Assembly: GCA_016935735.1 (NCBI GenBank)
Contig: JAFGQK010000241.1
Coordinates: 1-55,785 of the forward strand
Length of the DNA: 55,785 nucleotides
From: Spirochaetales bacterium
Lineage (GTDB): Bacteria; Spirochaetota; Spirochaetia; SZUA-6; JAFGRV01
Direction: 5' to 3'
The notes beneath the pieces were generated by a model. It did no database searches and was not told where the DNA came from. It was given only the letters and a program-made list of their open reading frames with translations. Positions 32,919-41,583 of the stretch are shown here, one piece after another. Position 1 is the first letter of the stretch. Every line of letters begins with the position of its first letter. A program made the translations under genes and the position numbers.

Positions 32919-33426
32919 ATATTGTCATCTCCCCTTTATACTCAATATATGCATCAATGTCATAAGGATATCGTTTTGCTGCTTCTTTTTTTATTTCAGC
33001 ATATTTAATTTTATACCCAGGATGATTTTTTAGAAAATCCCGGAACGCTATATGGCGTTTTAATTCATTGCAATTTCTGTCACATACATATAATTGATGG
33101 ATGGGCAATGCCTGTTTTATCTTTTCATCTGTTATTTTAAATGCTTCTCTTCCGGGTATACCCAGATTGCCTTCATGCCTGTAATGAAGAAAAGATAATC
33201 TGTTTTTCACAATGGAAAAGTCTTTATTTTCAATAACAACATCGATATCTATTACCGGCTTGGCAGCAAGACCGGGTACTGATGTTGAGCCTACATGTTC
33301 TATTGAAAAGATATATCCTGCCAGGACTTTTAAAAGTCTGTCTTTAATAATATTGAACCAGTTCATCCATTCTTTATTATATTCTACAATTACTACTTTT
33401 TTAAACACTTTCAAGCTTCTTAGCAA
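32917..33426 (-). CDS. GrpB/UPF0157 family protein
   Basis: The protein of up to 169 residues matches the GrpB family, a nucleotidyltransferase-fold group, through YNKEWMNWF, IEHVGSTSVPGLAAKPVIDI and IAFRDFLKNHPG. The GSTSVPGL and DIDV motifs are the family core. Substrates are unknown; some members resemble dephospho-CoA kinase C-terminal domains. The start is unsure: the frame opens with TTG at 33426 and offers GTG at 33408, neither with a good ribosome-binding site, while a strong AGGAGGG lies 27 bases further upstream in another frame. The N-terminus could therefore be disturbed. Confidence 0.75.
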   Translation of the reverse strand: MLRSLKVFKKVVIVEYNKEWMNWFNIIKDRLLKVLAGYIFSIEHVGSTSVPGLAAKPVIDIDVVIENKDFSIVKNRLSFLHYRHEGNLGIPGREAFKITDEKIKQALPIHQLYVCDRNCNELKRHIAFRDFLKNHPGYKIKYAEIKKEAAKRYPYDIDAYIEYKGEMTI

Positions 33427-33583
33427 AAATATATGCCCTGATAGTAATCTCTCCCTCCTGTATGAAAGGATAATAACAGAATACCGGCTTGCATTAATAC
33501 CTTATTAATTTCTTTCATTAAGGAAGAAATATCACTTATATCATTTCGCACAGAGTAAAATGGTGTAGAGAAAGCTGTTCTTT

Positions 33584-33895
33584 TTATTCTTTATTAATTG
33601 GAAACAGGGTTTCAAGGTGTATATCTTTGAATTGTTCATATAAAGAATCAGAAATACCATTTATTTCCATTAAGCGTTCGGTTGTTTCAAGGACTTTGTA
33701 AAAGTTTAAAATACGTCCGATCCCCGAAGAAGTAGCAAAAAAGACTTTCCGCATATCAAAGCTTACCCTGTCAAAGTCCCCTAACCGCTGAACATCACGA
33801 AGTGCTTTTGCCAGTTCTTTATCCCCATCAGGATCCAGATTACCATCCAGGATTATACTTACATCCCTTCCGGATTGTTCAACCTTGATAACCAT
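33584..33895 (-). CDS. STAS-domain protein (anti-sigma factor antagonist type)
   Basis: The 103-residue protein is a single STAS domain: VSIILDGNLDPDGDKELAKA, then FDMRKVFFATSSGIGRIL with the conserved Ser that anti-anti-sigma factors have phosphorylated. It begins behind AGGAAGAG. STAS proteins regulate partner kinases or stressosome-like complexes; no such kinase lies nearby. Sequence similarity is to the SpoIIAA/RsbV type, with a longer acidic first loop. Confidence 0.8.
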   Translation of the reverse strand: MVIKVEQSGRDVSIILDGNLDPDGDKELAKALRDVQRLGDFDRVSFDMRKVFFATSSGIGRILNFYKVLETTERLMEINGISDSLYEQFKDIHLETLFPINKE

Positions 33896-34074
33896 TGCCT
33901 CTTCCTTCCTTACAATATAAAAGATTTTAAAGAAAAATCAATGGATATACAATAGGGAGAAGAAAAAAAGATACAATAATTTACAGCATAATTGAAGTTT
34001 TTTCCTGTTTTAAAATTGACTAAGGTTTCTATCATCGAGTAAAATAGTGTTTTATTTACAGAGGAAACCCTTTT

Positions 34075-34809
34075 ATGAATACTATTGACTTACATATTCA
34101 TACCGTAGCATCGGGGCATGGGATGAATACTCTTTATGAAATTGTTAAAACGGCAAACGAAAAAAAAATGAAAGCAATAGCAATAACCGATCATGGCCCA
34201 AAATCGGTAAATGGGCCTGCAGAAGCATACTTTTATGTTCTCTGCTGCAGGGTGCCAAGTATTATTGATTCAATCCATATTATAAAGGGAATAGAAGCAA
34301 ATATTCTGGATGTCAGCGGAAAAACGGATATTCCCGGTTCATTACTTCCTCATTTTGACCTTATCCTGGCTTATATGCATCCCATTACCATGTACAGGGA
34401 TCAGGGAATCAAAAATAATACAAAAGCAATCCTGAATGCATTTGAAAAGAATCCTGCAATAGATATTCTCGTCCATCCTGTCGCTGTCTGGTATCCGATT
34501 GATATAAAAAGGGTTGTCCAGGAGGCTTGTATACGCGGCATTGCACTTGAACTCAATGAAGCAACCTTTAAATATCAGAGGCTGGATAAAAAAAAGGTTG
34601 ATATTTTTATTGAACAAACAATTATTAATAAAGGAAAGTTTGTGATTTCTTCTGATGCCCATTACGCTGGGGCTATCGGAACAGATGATACAGTAAGAGA
34701 AATAATAGGGAAGTATAGCATAACAGATGATTATATTCTGAATAAAAACCTTGATGATGTCTTTTCTTTTATTAAAGAGCGGAAAAAGAATAAAAATGTT
34801 CCATCTTGA
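34075..34809 (+). CDS. PHP-domain phosphoesterase
   Basis: The 244-residue protein has the PHP metal motifs: DLHIHTVASGHG, AITDHGPKS, IEANI, ILVHPVAVW and SSDAHYAG. It resembles the YcdX/PHP phosphatase group and is probably a Zn- or Mn-dependent phosphatase in the cytoplasm. TTGACT at 34016 and TAAAAT at 34040 form a possible promoter. The stop overlaps the -35 box of the promoter of the next gene. Confidence 0.85.
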   Translation: MNTIDLHIHTVASGHGMNTLYEIVKTANEKKMKAIAITDHGPKSVNGPAEAYFYVLCCRVPSIIDSIHIIKGIEANILDVSGKTDIPGSLLPHFDLILAYMHPITMYRDQGIKNNTKAILNAFEKNPAIDILVHPVAVWYPIDIKRVVQEACIRGIALELNEATFKYQRLDKKKVDIFIEQTIINKGKFVISSDAHYAGAIGTDDTVREIIGKYSITDDYILNKNLDDVFSFIKERKKNKNVPS

Positions 34810-34834
34810 CTAAAATAATAAAAAAAGTTTATAT
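34806..34834 (+). promoter_or_regulatory. Sigma-70-like promoter for the HTH-EIIA gene
   Basis: TTGACT (34806-34811) and TTATAT (34829-34834) are 17 bases apart. Transcription would begin near 34841, which makes ATG 34881 the more likely start of the next gene and excludes the upstream TTG at 34806. Confidence 0.6.
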
Positions 34835-34880
34835 TAGACATAAGATGACAAACAAGGACAAAATTGGCCAAACGGTATCA

Positions 34881-35585
34881 ATGGAAGATGAATTACTCAC
34901 TCTCAGCGAAGTTTCCCTCTATCTAAAAGTTGCAGAAAAAACAATTCTAAGGATGATCCGGCGGGGCGAGATTCCCTGTGTGCGAATTGGCGGGCAGTGG
35001 CGGTTTCTCCGTTCCATGCTAGAAAACTGGATATATTCAAATATGAAAGGGGTAAAGGAAAAGGGATTTCTTCACCTGATTGAGGATTACAGGAGTATTG
35101 TCCAGATCTCACGGCTTACAAAGAATGAATTCATTCTTATTGATATAAAACCGGGGAGTAAAGAACAGATCATTACCCAGCTTGTACAACCACTTGTTAC
35201 CTCAAATATCATTTTGAAACCGCATAGTTATGTTAAAAAAATCATTCTGCGGGAACAAATGGCATCTACAGCCATAGGTCCTGGTGTTGCTTTTCCACAT
35301 CTTCGGCATCCCGAGGAGAATACCTGTAAACAACCGGTTATTATATTCGGTTTATGCATTGAAGGAACAGATTTTATTGCCCTGGACGGGAAAAAAACAT
35401 ATATATTCTGTTTATTATGCATTCAAAGTGTGGTTATTCATTTAAGGATGCTTTCTGGATTACTCAATATTTTCCGGCGAGAAGGTGCAGTTGAAATGCT
35501 GCGGGAATCAAAAACAAGGGAGGATTTTTTAAACACTCTATTAAGTCTTGAACAAAAATGCCCCAGACACGACTCGAACGTGTGA
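34881..35585 (+). CDS. DNA-binding excisionase-type HTH fused to a PTS EIIA (PtsN-like) domain
   Basis: The protein of about 234 residues starts with a MerR/excisionase-type helix-turn-helix (LTLSEVSLYLKVAEKTILRM, then IPCVRIGGQWRF) and continues with a PTS EIIA type 2 (PtsN-like) domain whose phospho-His lies in VAFPHLRHPEE. Such fusions could link phosphotransfer state to transcription. No Shine-Dalgarno is visible at 34881 or at the alternative ATG 34845; the promoter position favours 34881. The last nine codons (PRHDSNV at the end) lie inside the tRNA-Arg gene on the opposite strand, so the natural C-terminus is partly tRNA-derived. Confidence 0.82.
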   Translation: MEDELLTLSEVSLYLKVAEKTILRMIRRGEIPCVRIGGQWRFLRSMLENWIYSNMKGVKEKGFLHLIEDYRSIVQISRLTKNEFILIDIKPGSKEQIITQLVQPLVTSNIILKPHSYVKKIILREQMASTAIGPGVAFPHLRHPEENTCKQPVIIFGLCIEGTDFIALDGKKTYIFCLLCIQSVVIHLRMLSGLLNIFRREGAVEMLRESKTREDFLNTLLSLEQKCPRHDSNV

Positions 35586-35632
35586 CCTGCGGTTTAGGAA
35601 ACCGACGCTCTATCCTGCTGAGCTACTGGAGC
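35559..35632 (-). tRNA. tRNA-Arg (anticodon CCU)
   Basis: The minus strand folds into a full cloverleaf: acceptor GCTCCAG with CTGGGGC (one G-U), D arm GCTC/GAGC with AGCAGGATA, anticodon loop TTCCTAA, T arm ACACG/CGTGT with TTCGAGT, and discriminator A. The anticodon CCT reads AGG (Arg). The 27-43 position is a T-C mismatch. CCA is not encoded; TTTTT follows the discriminator. Its 3' part overlaps the end of the HTH-EIIA gene by 27 bases. Confidence 0.95.
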
Positions 35633-35639
35633 TTACATA

Positions 35640-35668
35640 AGTTTAGCTGTTATAGCATTCCTTGTCAA
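35640..35668 (-). promoter_or_regulatory. Promoter of tRNA-Arg
   Basis: On the minus strand TTGACA (35668-35663) and TAAACT (35645-35640) are exactly 17 bases apart, with the tRNA beginning eight bases further on. Confidence 0.75.
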
Positions 35669-35738
35669 CGGGAAAGAAAGGGATTTTGCTATGAATGAAC
35701 TAAACATAAAGAAATTACTCTGAATTACCCGGCGAGAT

Positions 35739-38333
35739 CTATCCGTCAGAATCAAATGCTTTTTCCTGGACAAAAAAATATGGAATTAACATATCCAATG
35801 TATATACATCAATGATAGGGAGTGGTTTCCCATTATGTTTAATCCTGTAAGAGAAAAGATCTGCCATATGATAGGGCATACTGTACTGCTGCACTTCACC
35901 TCTTTTCTTACTACAATTGGGGCTCAACAAATGTTGAGCACTCTTCAACATAGTTGAAGTCAACATAGTTGAAGCCCGATTGTTGTTCATAAAGGTGCCC
36001 TGTCCTTTTCGTACTGTCAGACTGAATGAGTCAATAAATCGACGATACAAAGAGAACGGATCAAACCTGGGAAATTCAATAATATCAACTTCAGTATTTC
36101 CGGGGATACCGGCTTTCTCTTTTGCAATTGTAATCGCCCGGGCAAGGCCCCCGATTTCATCCACCAATCCAAGCTCTTTTGCTTTTATCCCGGACCATAT
36201 CCTTCCCTGTGCGATTTCTTCTATTTTTTCTTTACTCATTTCCCTTTCTTCTGCCACTTTTGTTATAAAATCCTCATACATGCCAGCCATATATTTTTCA
36301 AACATCTCCCGCTCTGCCTCGTTCAGATTCCGGTCCGGCAGGTTCATATAGATATACGGGATAAACAGCCCGAATCCAAAATCAGCATACTCGCCTTTTT
36401 TTACATAATCTGTCGTGATTCCCAGTTTTTCCTTAAGACCGTTATCATAGAACCAGCCGCCAGCCACCCCTATTGAACCGGTAAGGGTTTGAGGCCCTGC
36501 AACAATTACATCCCCGCAGAAAGATATCCAGTAACCACCGGAAGCGGCGACAAATCCCTGGGAAATAACTACAGGCTTGTGCTTCCGGCACCGTTTTACT
36601 GCGTCTGCAATAATATCCGACGCTATAGCACTGCCCCCGGGTGAATCGACACGGATGACGACAGCTTTAATTGCCGGATCATTACCGGCTGTATCAATAT
36701 CCGAGGCAAGATACCTGGCCCCTATCCCTGCCTCCATATCACATATACCAAGGGCATAGATGACAGCTATTTTTTTCCTGCTTCCCCAGTTCACTATATA
36801 TGGCCGGTTCAGTTCAGGGAGGGATCCGGGATAGATAAAATTCATTTCTCTTCCCTCGATTTTCTTCACTGCTTCCTTTGCCTTTTCAAACCGGCCTGTT
36901 GCATCGATAAGCTTGTTGGAGAGTGCTTCCTGTGCCGTGAAAAACGATATCTCATTCACAAACCGGTTCAAATCAGCTTCGGGAATTCCCCGGGATCCGG
37001 CAATTTCTTTCAATGTATATGTATAGATATCTTCAATATATGCTTCTATCTGTTCCCTTTGTGCATCGGACATTGTTTTCCGGGAAAATTGTTCATTTGC
37101 CGATTTATACTTATAAAGTCTTAATTCCTCGAATCCGATACCTGCTTTATCAAGCAATCCTTTATAATAAGACATTCCTAAAATATATCCATTAAGATTG
37201 ATAACACCGAGGGGATCGCACACAATGCTGTCTGCCAGAGAAGCGAAAAGGTACATGTCAATATCTGCCGATTCAAGATACACCACTACTTTTTTCCCCG
37301 ATGATTTAAAATCAAGGAGTGCTTCCCTGATTTCCCAGAGTTTTTGCCTGTCTGTATAAAAACCGGATGTATCTATTATAATACCGGCAATTGAGGTATC
37401 TGTTTTAGCTTTCTGGATGGAACAGATGACATCAAGAAGCGTCTGCGATTTATAAAAAAGAGATCTTACCTGGTAATCGAGATATCCGTTCATCGTAAGA
37501 AGAAGATAGGAGTTTCCTTTATCTATCTGTTCCAATAAATTGGGTTCGCATAATCCCGTCCGGATACTGCATGTATACCGGGAAAAATCTACTGCATCAT
37601 CCAGGTGTGCCAGGAATTTTGGAGAAATATTTCCGGTTGATATTTTACATCCGAAAGATAAATCCCCGGTTGTGGGGGAATATCGTCCGGTAATATAAAA
37701 ACCTTTTAGAAAAGGAAGACGTGTAACAAGCCCAAGGCTTATTGTTCCTTCAAGAAAGTCACCCCATGTTCCGGGGTTTAGCAGTGCATAATCCGAATAA
37801 AGGGTAAGGATATCATTTCCAAATGGTCTTATCCCCAGTTCCAGGGCAATTTCACACCTGTCCCAGGCCAGATTTGTATAGCCGGAAAAACCAAAGGAAA
37901 GATAAGGGAGCGGTCTCGAAAGCATACCGTAAGCAAGCAGATTATCCTCATCTGTATCTGACCATTCATATCCCAAACCTATGCTTAAGGCATTGGTACC
38001 ATATCCAAAGGAAAGTCTGTATTTTCCTGTCCATGTTTCGTCCGGCTGTTCTGTCCGTATGGTACCAAATCCCAGACCGGGGATTGCCATAAAAAGCCCC
38101 CATTCTGATACCGGAGTGAAATCCGGCAGGGGGCCGGAAAAAGCAAAGAGCGCATCGAATCCGTGTGCATATGCAAGCACAGCAGGATTGATAAATCCAT
38201 AAAGTCCGATATCCATTTGCCCGGGAGGGGCTAAAAGATAATCAGTATATCTTTTATATACAGTGGCCTCTTCCTGGCTGAATGTTGAGAATGTATAAAA
38301 AAGAAAGAATAGCAGGATAATTATTTTTTTCAA
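35739..38333 (-). CDS. sppA: SppA-type S49 serine protease with N-terminal beta-barrel-like domain
   Basis: The 864-residue protein starts with a signal peptide (KKIIILLFFLFYTFSTFS). Residues about 25-260 alternate hydrophobic and polar positions with aromatic strand ends (YRLSFGYGTNALSIGLGYEW, PLPYLSFGFSGYTNLAW), the look of an outer-membrane beta-barrel. Two S49 repeats follow: the first with the general-base Lys410 in YKYKSANEQF, the second with SPGGS and Ser598 in AASGGYW, so the protease dyad is intact. SppA normally clips signal peptides at the inner membrane; the front domain suggests a different site. The C-terminal tail contains a stretch encoded by palindromic repeats. Confidence 0.88.
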   Translation of the reverse strand: MKKIIILLFFLFYTFSTFSQEEATVYKRYTDYLLAPPGQMDIGLYGFINPAVLAYAHGFDALFAFSGPLPDFTPVSEWGLFMAIPGLGFGTIRTEQPDETWTGKYRLSFGYGTNALSIGLGYEWSDTDEDNLLAYGMLSRPLPYLSFGFSGYTNLAWDRCEIALELGIRPFGNDILTLYSDYALLNPGTWGDFLEGTISLGLVTRLPFLKGFYITGRYSPTTGDLSFGCKISTGNISPKFLAHLDDAVDFSRYTCSIRTGLCEPNLLEQIDKGNSYLLLTMNGYLDYQVRSLFYKSQTLLDVICSIQKAKTDTSIAGIIIDTSGFYTDRQKLWEIREALLDFKSSGKKVVVYLESADIDMYLFASLADSIVCDPLGVINLNGYILGMSYYKGLLDKAGIGFEELRLYKYKSANEQFSRKTMSDAQREQIEAYIEDIYTYTLKEIAGSRGIPEADLNRFVNEISFFTAQEALSNKLIDATGRFEKAKEAVKKIEGREMNFIYPGSLPELNRPYIVNWGSRKKIAVIYALGICDMEAGIGARYLASDIDTAGNDPAIKAVVIRVDSPGGSAIASDIIADAVKRCRKHKPVVISQGFVAASGGYWISFCGDVIVAGPQTLTGSIGVAGGWFYDNGLKEKLGITTDYVKKGEYADFGFGLFIPYIYMNLPDRNLNEAEREMFEKYMAGMYEDFITKVAEEREMSKEKIEEIAQGRIWSGIKAKELGLVDEIGGLARAITIAKEKAGIPGNTEVDIIEFPRFDPFSLYRRFIDSFSLTVRKGQGTFMNNNRASTMLTSTMLKSAQHLLSPNCSKKRGEVQQYSMPYHMADLFSYRIKHNGKPLPIIDVYTLDMLIPYFFVQEKAFDSDG
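35919..35975. repeat. Palindromic iterons inside the sppA coding region
   Basis: GCTCAACA (35922-35929) pairs with TGTTGAGC (35932-35939). Next come CTTCAAC-ATA-GTTGAAG (35943-35959) and a second copy, CAACATAGTTGAAG (35961-35974). The repeated block adds about 20 residues (around 787-806, including STMLTSTMLKSAQHLL) without breaking the frame. Confidence 0.7.
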
Positions 38334-38485
38334 AGGATTTTTCCTCCGGTAATTCTTCTATAAACAATAGTACAGGACAGGATACCTGTCAATACTCATT
38401 TAAGACCCCTGTTTCCAGGAAAAACAACTATAAGTATTTTCATAATTTCTTCCTTTTGTGGTGCTAATTCTTAAAACCATTTACC

Positions 38486-38513
38486 TTGACAGTCTATTCC
38501 GTGTCAATATAAT
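38486..38513 (+). promoter_or_regulatory. Sigma-70-like promoter for the EAL-TPR gene
   Basis: TTGACA (38486-38491) and TATAAT (38508-38513), both consensus, are separated by 16 bases and lie about 70 bases before the start codon. Confidence 0.75.
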
Positions 38514-38583
38514 TGTTAATAGAGTTTTTATTCACCTTTTTTGTGGTCTTTAGAAAGATTTTATTTTACAAAAGGAAAAGTGA

Positions 38584-40248
38584 ATGCCGGAATCTGATTC
38601 TGTTCCTCAATTTCCCACCTATGCAGAAGTCCTTGAACAGGTAAAGGAAAAGCTTCTCAATAATTTTAAAATAGGGATGCTTCTTATTGATACGAGTTCT
38701 CTTAATAATATCGAATATAAACATGGAAAAATAATATATGAAAATGTTTTTGTAACATTAAAGCAGACAATCATGAAAATAAGGGAATTGAAGCTTATCC
38801 GGGAAGATGATGTTATTACAATCGATCAACAGGAGGGCTTCCTTTTCTATATCTTTTTTTCCGGTAAAAAGGAGTTTAAGATAAGCGATTATGAAAAAAC
38901 AGCGGAACAGATTCAGACATTTATCAATAACAATATGTTTGCGACAATATATCCGCTTCTAAAGGAAAAGCCTCTGGTTACCATCGGTTATGCTATTGCC
39001 TTTAATAATCCTTCCATAAAAGAGGAACACCTGCTTCAATCTATGATAGAAGAAGCAAAAGCAATTGCCGGGTATCAGGTAAAACGGAATTCCATGATAT
39101 ACAGGGAAAATGTCTATGAGTTGATTATAGAGAAAAGGCTTAAAACCTTTTATCAACCTATTGTCAATATCAATACACATCAGCTAATAGGATATGAAGC
39201 ATTTTCCAGGGGGCCGGAAGGAACCGAATATGAAAACCCCTCTGTTTTGTTCACTATTGCAAAGGATATTGGTCTTCTTTATGAACTCGACTGGCTCTGT
39301 AAAATAAATATATTCCAGGATGCAAAGAAACTTAGCGGACGCCACAAATTATTTGTGAATATCTTTTCCTCGAGTATCCATGATTCTCGGATGAGGGTAA
39401 AATATCTTGAAGACATTCTGTCTGATGCACACATCAAACCCAAAGATGTCGTTTTTGAAATATCAGAAAGATATGCTATAGAAGATGCGGATTTTTTTAA
39501 CGAGATAACAAGGTTGTATTCACATACAAGCTTTGCAATTGCTATTGATGATTCCTGGATAGGCTCCAACATCGCCCTTCTAAAAAATCTTAAAATACAA
39601 TACATCAAATTGAATTTGTCCCTCATCCGGGATATAGACAAACATAAATTAAGCAGGGAGCTTATTCTTTCATTGAAAGAAGTCTCAAATCGGGTTGGTG
39701 CACAATTAATTGCAGAAGGTATCCAGACAAAAAAGGAACTCCGGTCTCTTATCGATCTGGGGATTGCTTATGGCCAGGGATTCTTATTCGCACGGCCGGG
39801 CCCACCGTTTCCGGAAGTTAATATAACTGAAATTTATCTGGATGATGAAGTGTTAAAAAGCAGACTGCTTGCATCTGTCTTCTTTAAAAGAGGAATGGAT
39901 TATTTTAAAAAAGGCCAGTTTGACCAGTCCATACTTGAGTTCTCAAAAGTACTTGAAATTGATCCGGAAAATATCGAAGCCCTTTATCATAAAGCACATG
40001 CGTATCATGAAGATGAGTGCTACGGCGCAGCATTGGAAGATATTGCCCACATTCTCCGCATAAAGCCGGATTATACAAATGCATATCTTACAAAAGCCCT
40101 TGTACTTGAAAAATGTAAACGATACGATGAATCCATCGATGCATACCTGTACTATATCAAGAATGCACCGGCAATCTACCAATCAAACATCGACCTGGCA
40201 AAAAAAAGAATGGAAGAACTCCTCCTGAGGAAGACAAAAAAAGGATAG
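38584..40248 (+). CDS. EAL-domain protein with C-terminal TPRs (putative c-di-GMP phosphodiesterase)
   Basis: The 554-residue cytoplasmic protein has an N-terminal domain (1-175) that may be a degenerate GGDEF domain without signature. The EAL domain (about 185-410) is divergent in wording but keeps the residues used for catalysis: Glu205 in GYEAFSRGP, Asn in FVNIFSS, Glu in FEISER, Asp322-Asp323 in AIDDSW, Lys342 in YIKLN, Glu378 in AEGIQT and Gln in YGQGF. C-terminal TPRs follow (about 430-545). It could hydrolyse c-di-GMP and be positioned by the TPRs; an enzymatically weak sensor is also possible because loop 6 (DDSWIGSN) is unusual. Confidence 0.85.
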   Translation: MPESDSVPQFPTYAEVLEQVKEKLLNNFKIGMLLIDTSSLNNIEYKHGKIIYENVFVTLKQTIMKIRELKLIREDDVITIDQQEGFLFYIFFSGKKEFKISDYEKTAEQIQTFINNNMFATIYPLLKEKPLVTIGYAIAFNNPSIKEEHLLQSMIEEAKAIAGYQVKRNSMIYRENVYELIIEKRLKTFYQPIVNINTHQLIGYEAFSRGPEGTEYENPSVLFTIAKDIGLLYELDWLCKINIFQDAKKLSGRHKLFVNIFSSSIHDSRMRVKYLEDILSDAHIKPKDVVFEISERYAIEDADFFNEITRLYSHTSFAIAIDDSWIGSNIALLKNLKIQYIKLNLSLIRDIDKHKLSRELILSLKEVSNRVGAQLIAEGIQTKKELRSLIDLGIAYGQGFLFARPGPPFPEVNITEIYLDDEVLKSRLLASVFFKRGMDYFKKGQFDQSILEFSKVLEIDPENIEALYHKAHAYHEDECYGAALEDIAHILRIKPDYTNAYLTKALVLEKCKRYDESIDAYLYYIKNAPAIYQSNIDLAKKRMEELLLRKTKKG

Positions 40249-40383
40249 AATTTCCGAACATTGGTTTTTTTCTGATTTATTATTCATGATGTGCTATTTT
40301 TTATTATATATTCCTGATACTATATGCAGAGTGGAAAATAAAAGCAATGGTTAATTATCGAAGAAAGAGCAGGGTGCTGATCT

Positions 40384-41460
40384 ATGATAGAGCAACTGGC
40401 TATACTAAAACAAAAAGGATTTTCTTTTCTTTTAAGCAGTTATTCTGCTCTGGATCGGTACTTTAAGATCGAAGAACCCGGTGCCCTTTATATCAATACA
40501 GATGCAACCCTTGTGACACTGGCAAAAGAATTTGAAAATTTGACCTATCCCGGATTTCCATTTGCAGATGCCCACCTGCTTTATGGGAATACCTGTGTCT
40601 TTTTACGGTGTGTCGATAATACAGCAATGCCGTTTCCGGAACCATTTACAGCTATGAATCTTCTTTACAATGCCACAAGAAAAGTATTTTTGGATCCCCT
40701 TAATATATACAGGGATATACGTCAGCACAATTTGATTCTGAATATGAGTGCCTCACCTCCGGATATTGTTCTTATGGAAGCTGCAAAACTCATTTCCCGG
40801 TATCATTATGAAATAGGAAACAGGGAAAGGGTTCAGGAACTCCCATTTTCATATCATTTATCAAAGGAAATGCAGCAACACCTCCTTGTATCGATTCTAT
40901 CAAGTCAGTATCCATGGAAGGGACTTGGTCTGCTTCAATCTTCCGGATTCATTGAAAGATACTGGCCGGAAATGTATCGTATGTGTGAAGTAAAACATGC
41001 AAAGGATTACCATCCGGAAGGAAATGTCTGGGAGCATACCCTGGAAACATTTAAATACCGGAAGAAAGTGGATCTTACTCTTTCCCTTGCCCTGCTTCTT
41101 CATGATATCGGGAAACCGGTTGCAAAAAAAACCACAACAAAGCCGTTTCATGAACATTCCGAACTGGGTACCCGGATTGCCCGGCGCTTTCTTGCGCGCC
41201 TGGGCTTTTCCGAAGAAATGCAGCAAAATGTCGCATACCTGATCCGGTTCCATATGATACCCTGGGCTTTAAAAAGACTCCCCCTGTACAGAACCGAAAA
41301 GCTCATGGATTCCCCCCTGTTCCCTATTCTTCTTGAACTTTACAGGGCGGATATTTCCTCCACATTCAGGGGGCCGGAGAGTTATTATGATGCGTGCCGG
41401 GTTTACAGGAATTATTTAAAAAGCAAAAAAAATACGTATAAGACAATAAAGGGTATGTAA
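40384..41460 (+). CDS. HD-domain protein with degenerate nucleotidyltransferase-like front half
   Basis: The 358-residue protein looks like a CCA-adding enzyme/poly(A) polymerase whose head has decayed. The N-terminal 150 residues keep the outline (AMNLLYNATRKVFLDPLN resembles the family's nucleotidyltransferase/second-motif region) but show no GS and DxD catalytic motif. The C-terminal half is an HD domain with NVWEHTLETF, LLHDIGKP, HEHSELG and RFHM. It is probably a metal-dependent phosphohydrolase. It follows the EAL gene by 135 bases on the same strand and ends at a strong hairpin. Confidence 0.75.
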   Translation: MIEQLAILKQKGFSFLLSSYSALDRYFKIEEPGALYINTDATLVTLAKEFENLTYPGFPFADAHLLYGNTCVFLRCVDNTAMPFPEPFTAMNLLYNATRKVFLDPLNIYRDIRQHNLILNMSASPPDIVLMEAAKLISRYHYEIGNRERVQELPFSYHLSKEMQQHLLVSILSSQYPWKGLGLLQSSGFIERYWPEMYRMCEVKHAKDYHPEGNVWEHTLETFKYRKKVDLTLSLALLLHDIGKPVAKKTTTKPFHEHSELGTRIARRFLARLGFSEEMQQNVAYLIRFHMIPWALKRLPLYRTEKLMDSPLFPILLELYRADISSTFRGPESYYDACRVYRNYLKSKKNTYKTIKGM

Positions 41461-41475
41461 TACATTTAACAGGAA

Positions 41476-41504
41476 AAGCTGTCCCGGTGTTACCGGGACA
41501 GCTT
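41476..41504 (+). terminator. Strong hairpin terminator after the HD gene
   Basis: AAGCTGTCCCGGT (41476-41488) is perfectly complementary to ACCGGGACAGCTT (41492-41504), 13 bp with a 3-base loop, followed by CCTTTAAT. The T-run is weak but the stem is very stable. Confidence 0.8.
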
Positions 41505-41583
41505 CCTTTAATGGTATATAGTTGTTTCAGGCGTTTAAATCCTGCTTTTCATATCAGGAATACCTGATAGTTTATATTACAGG

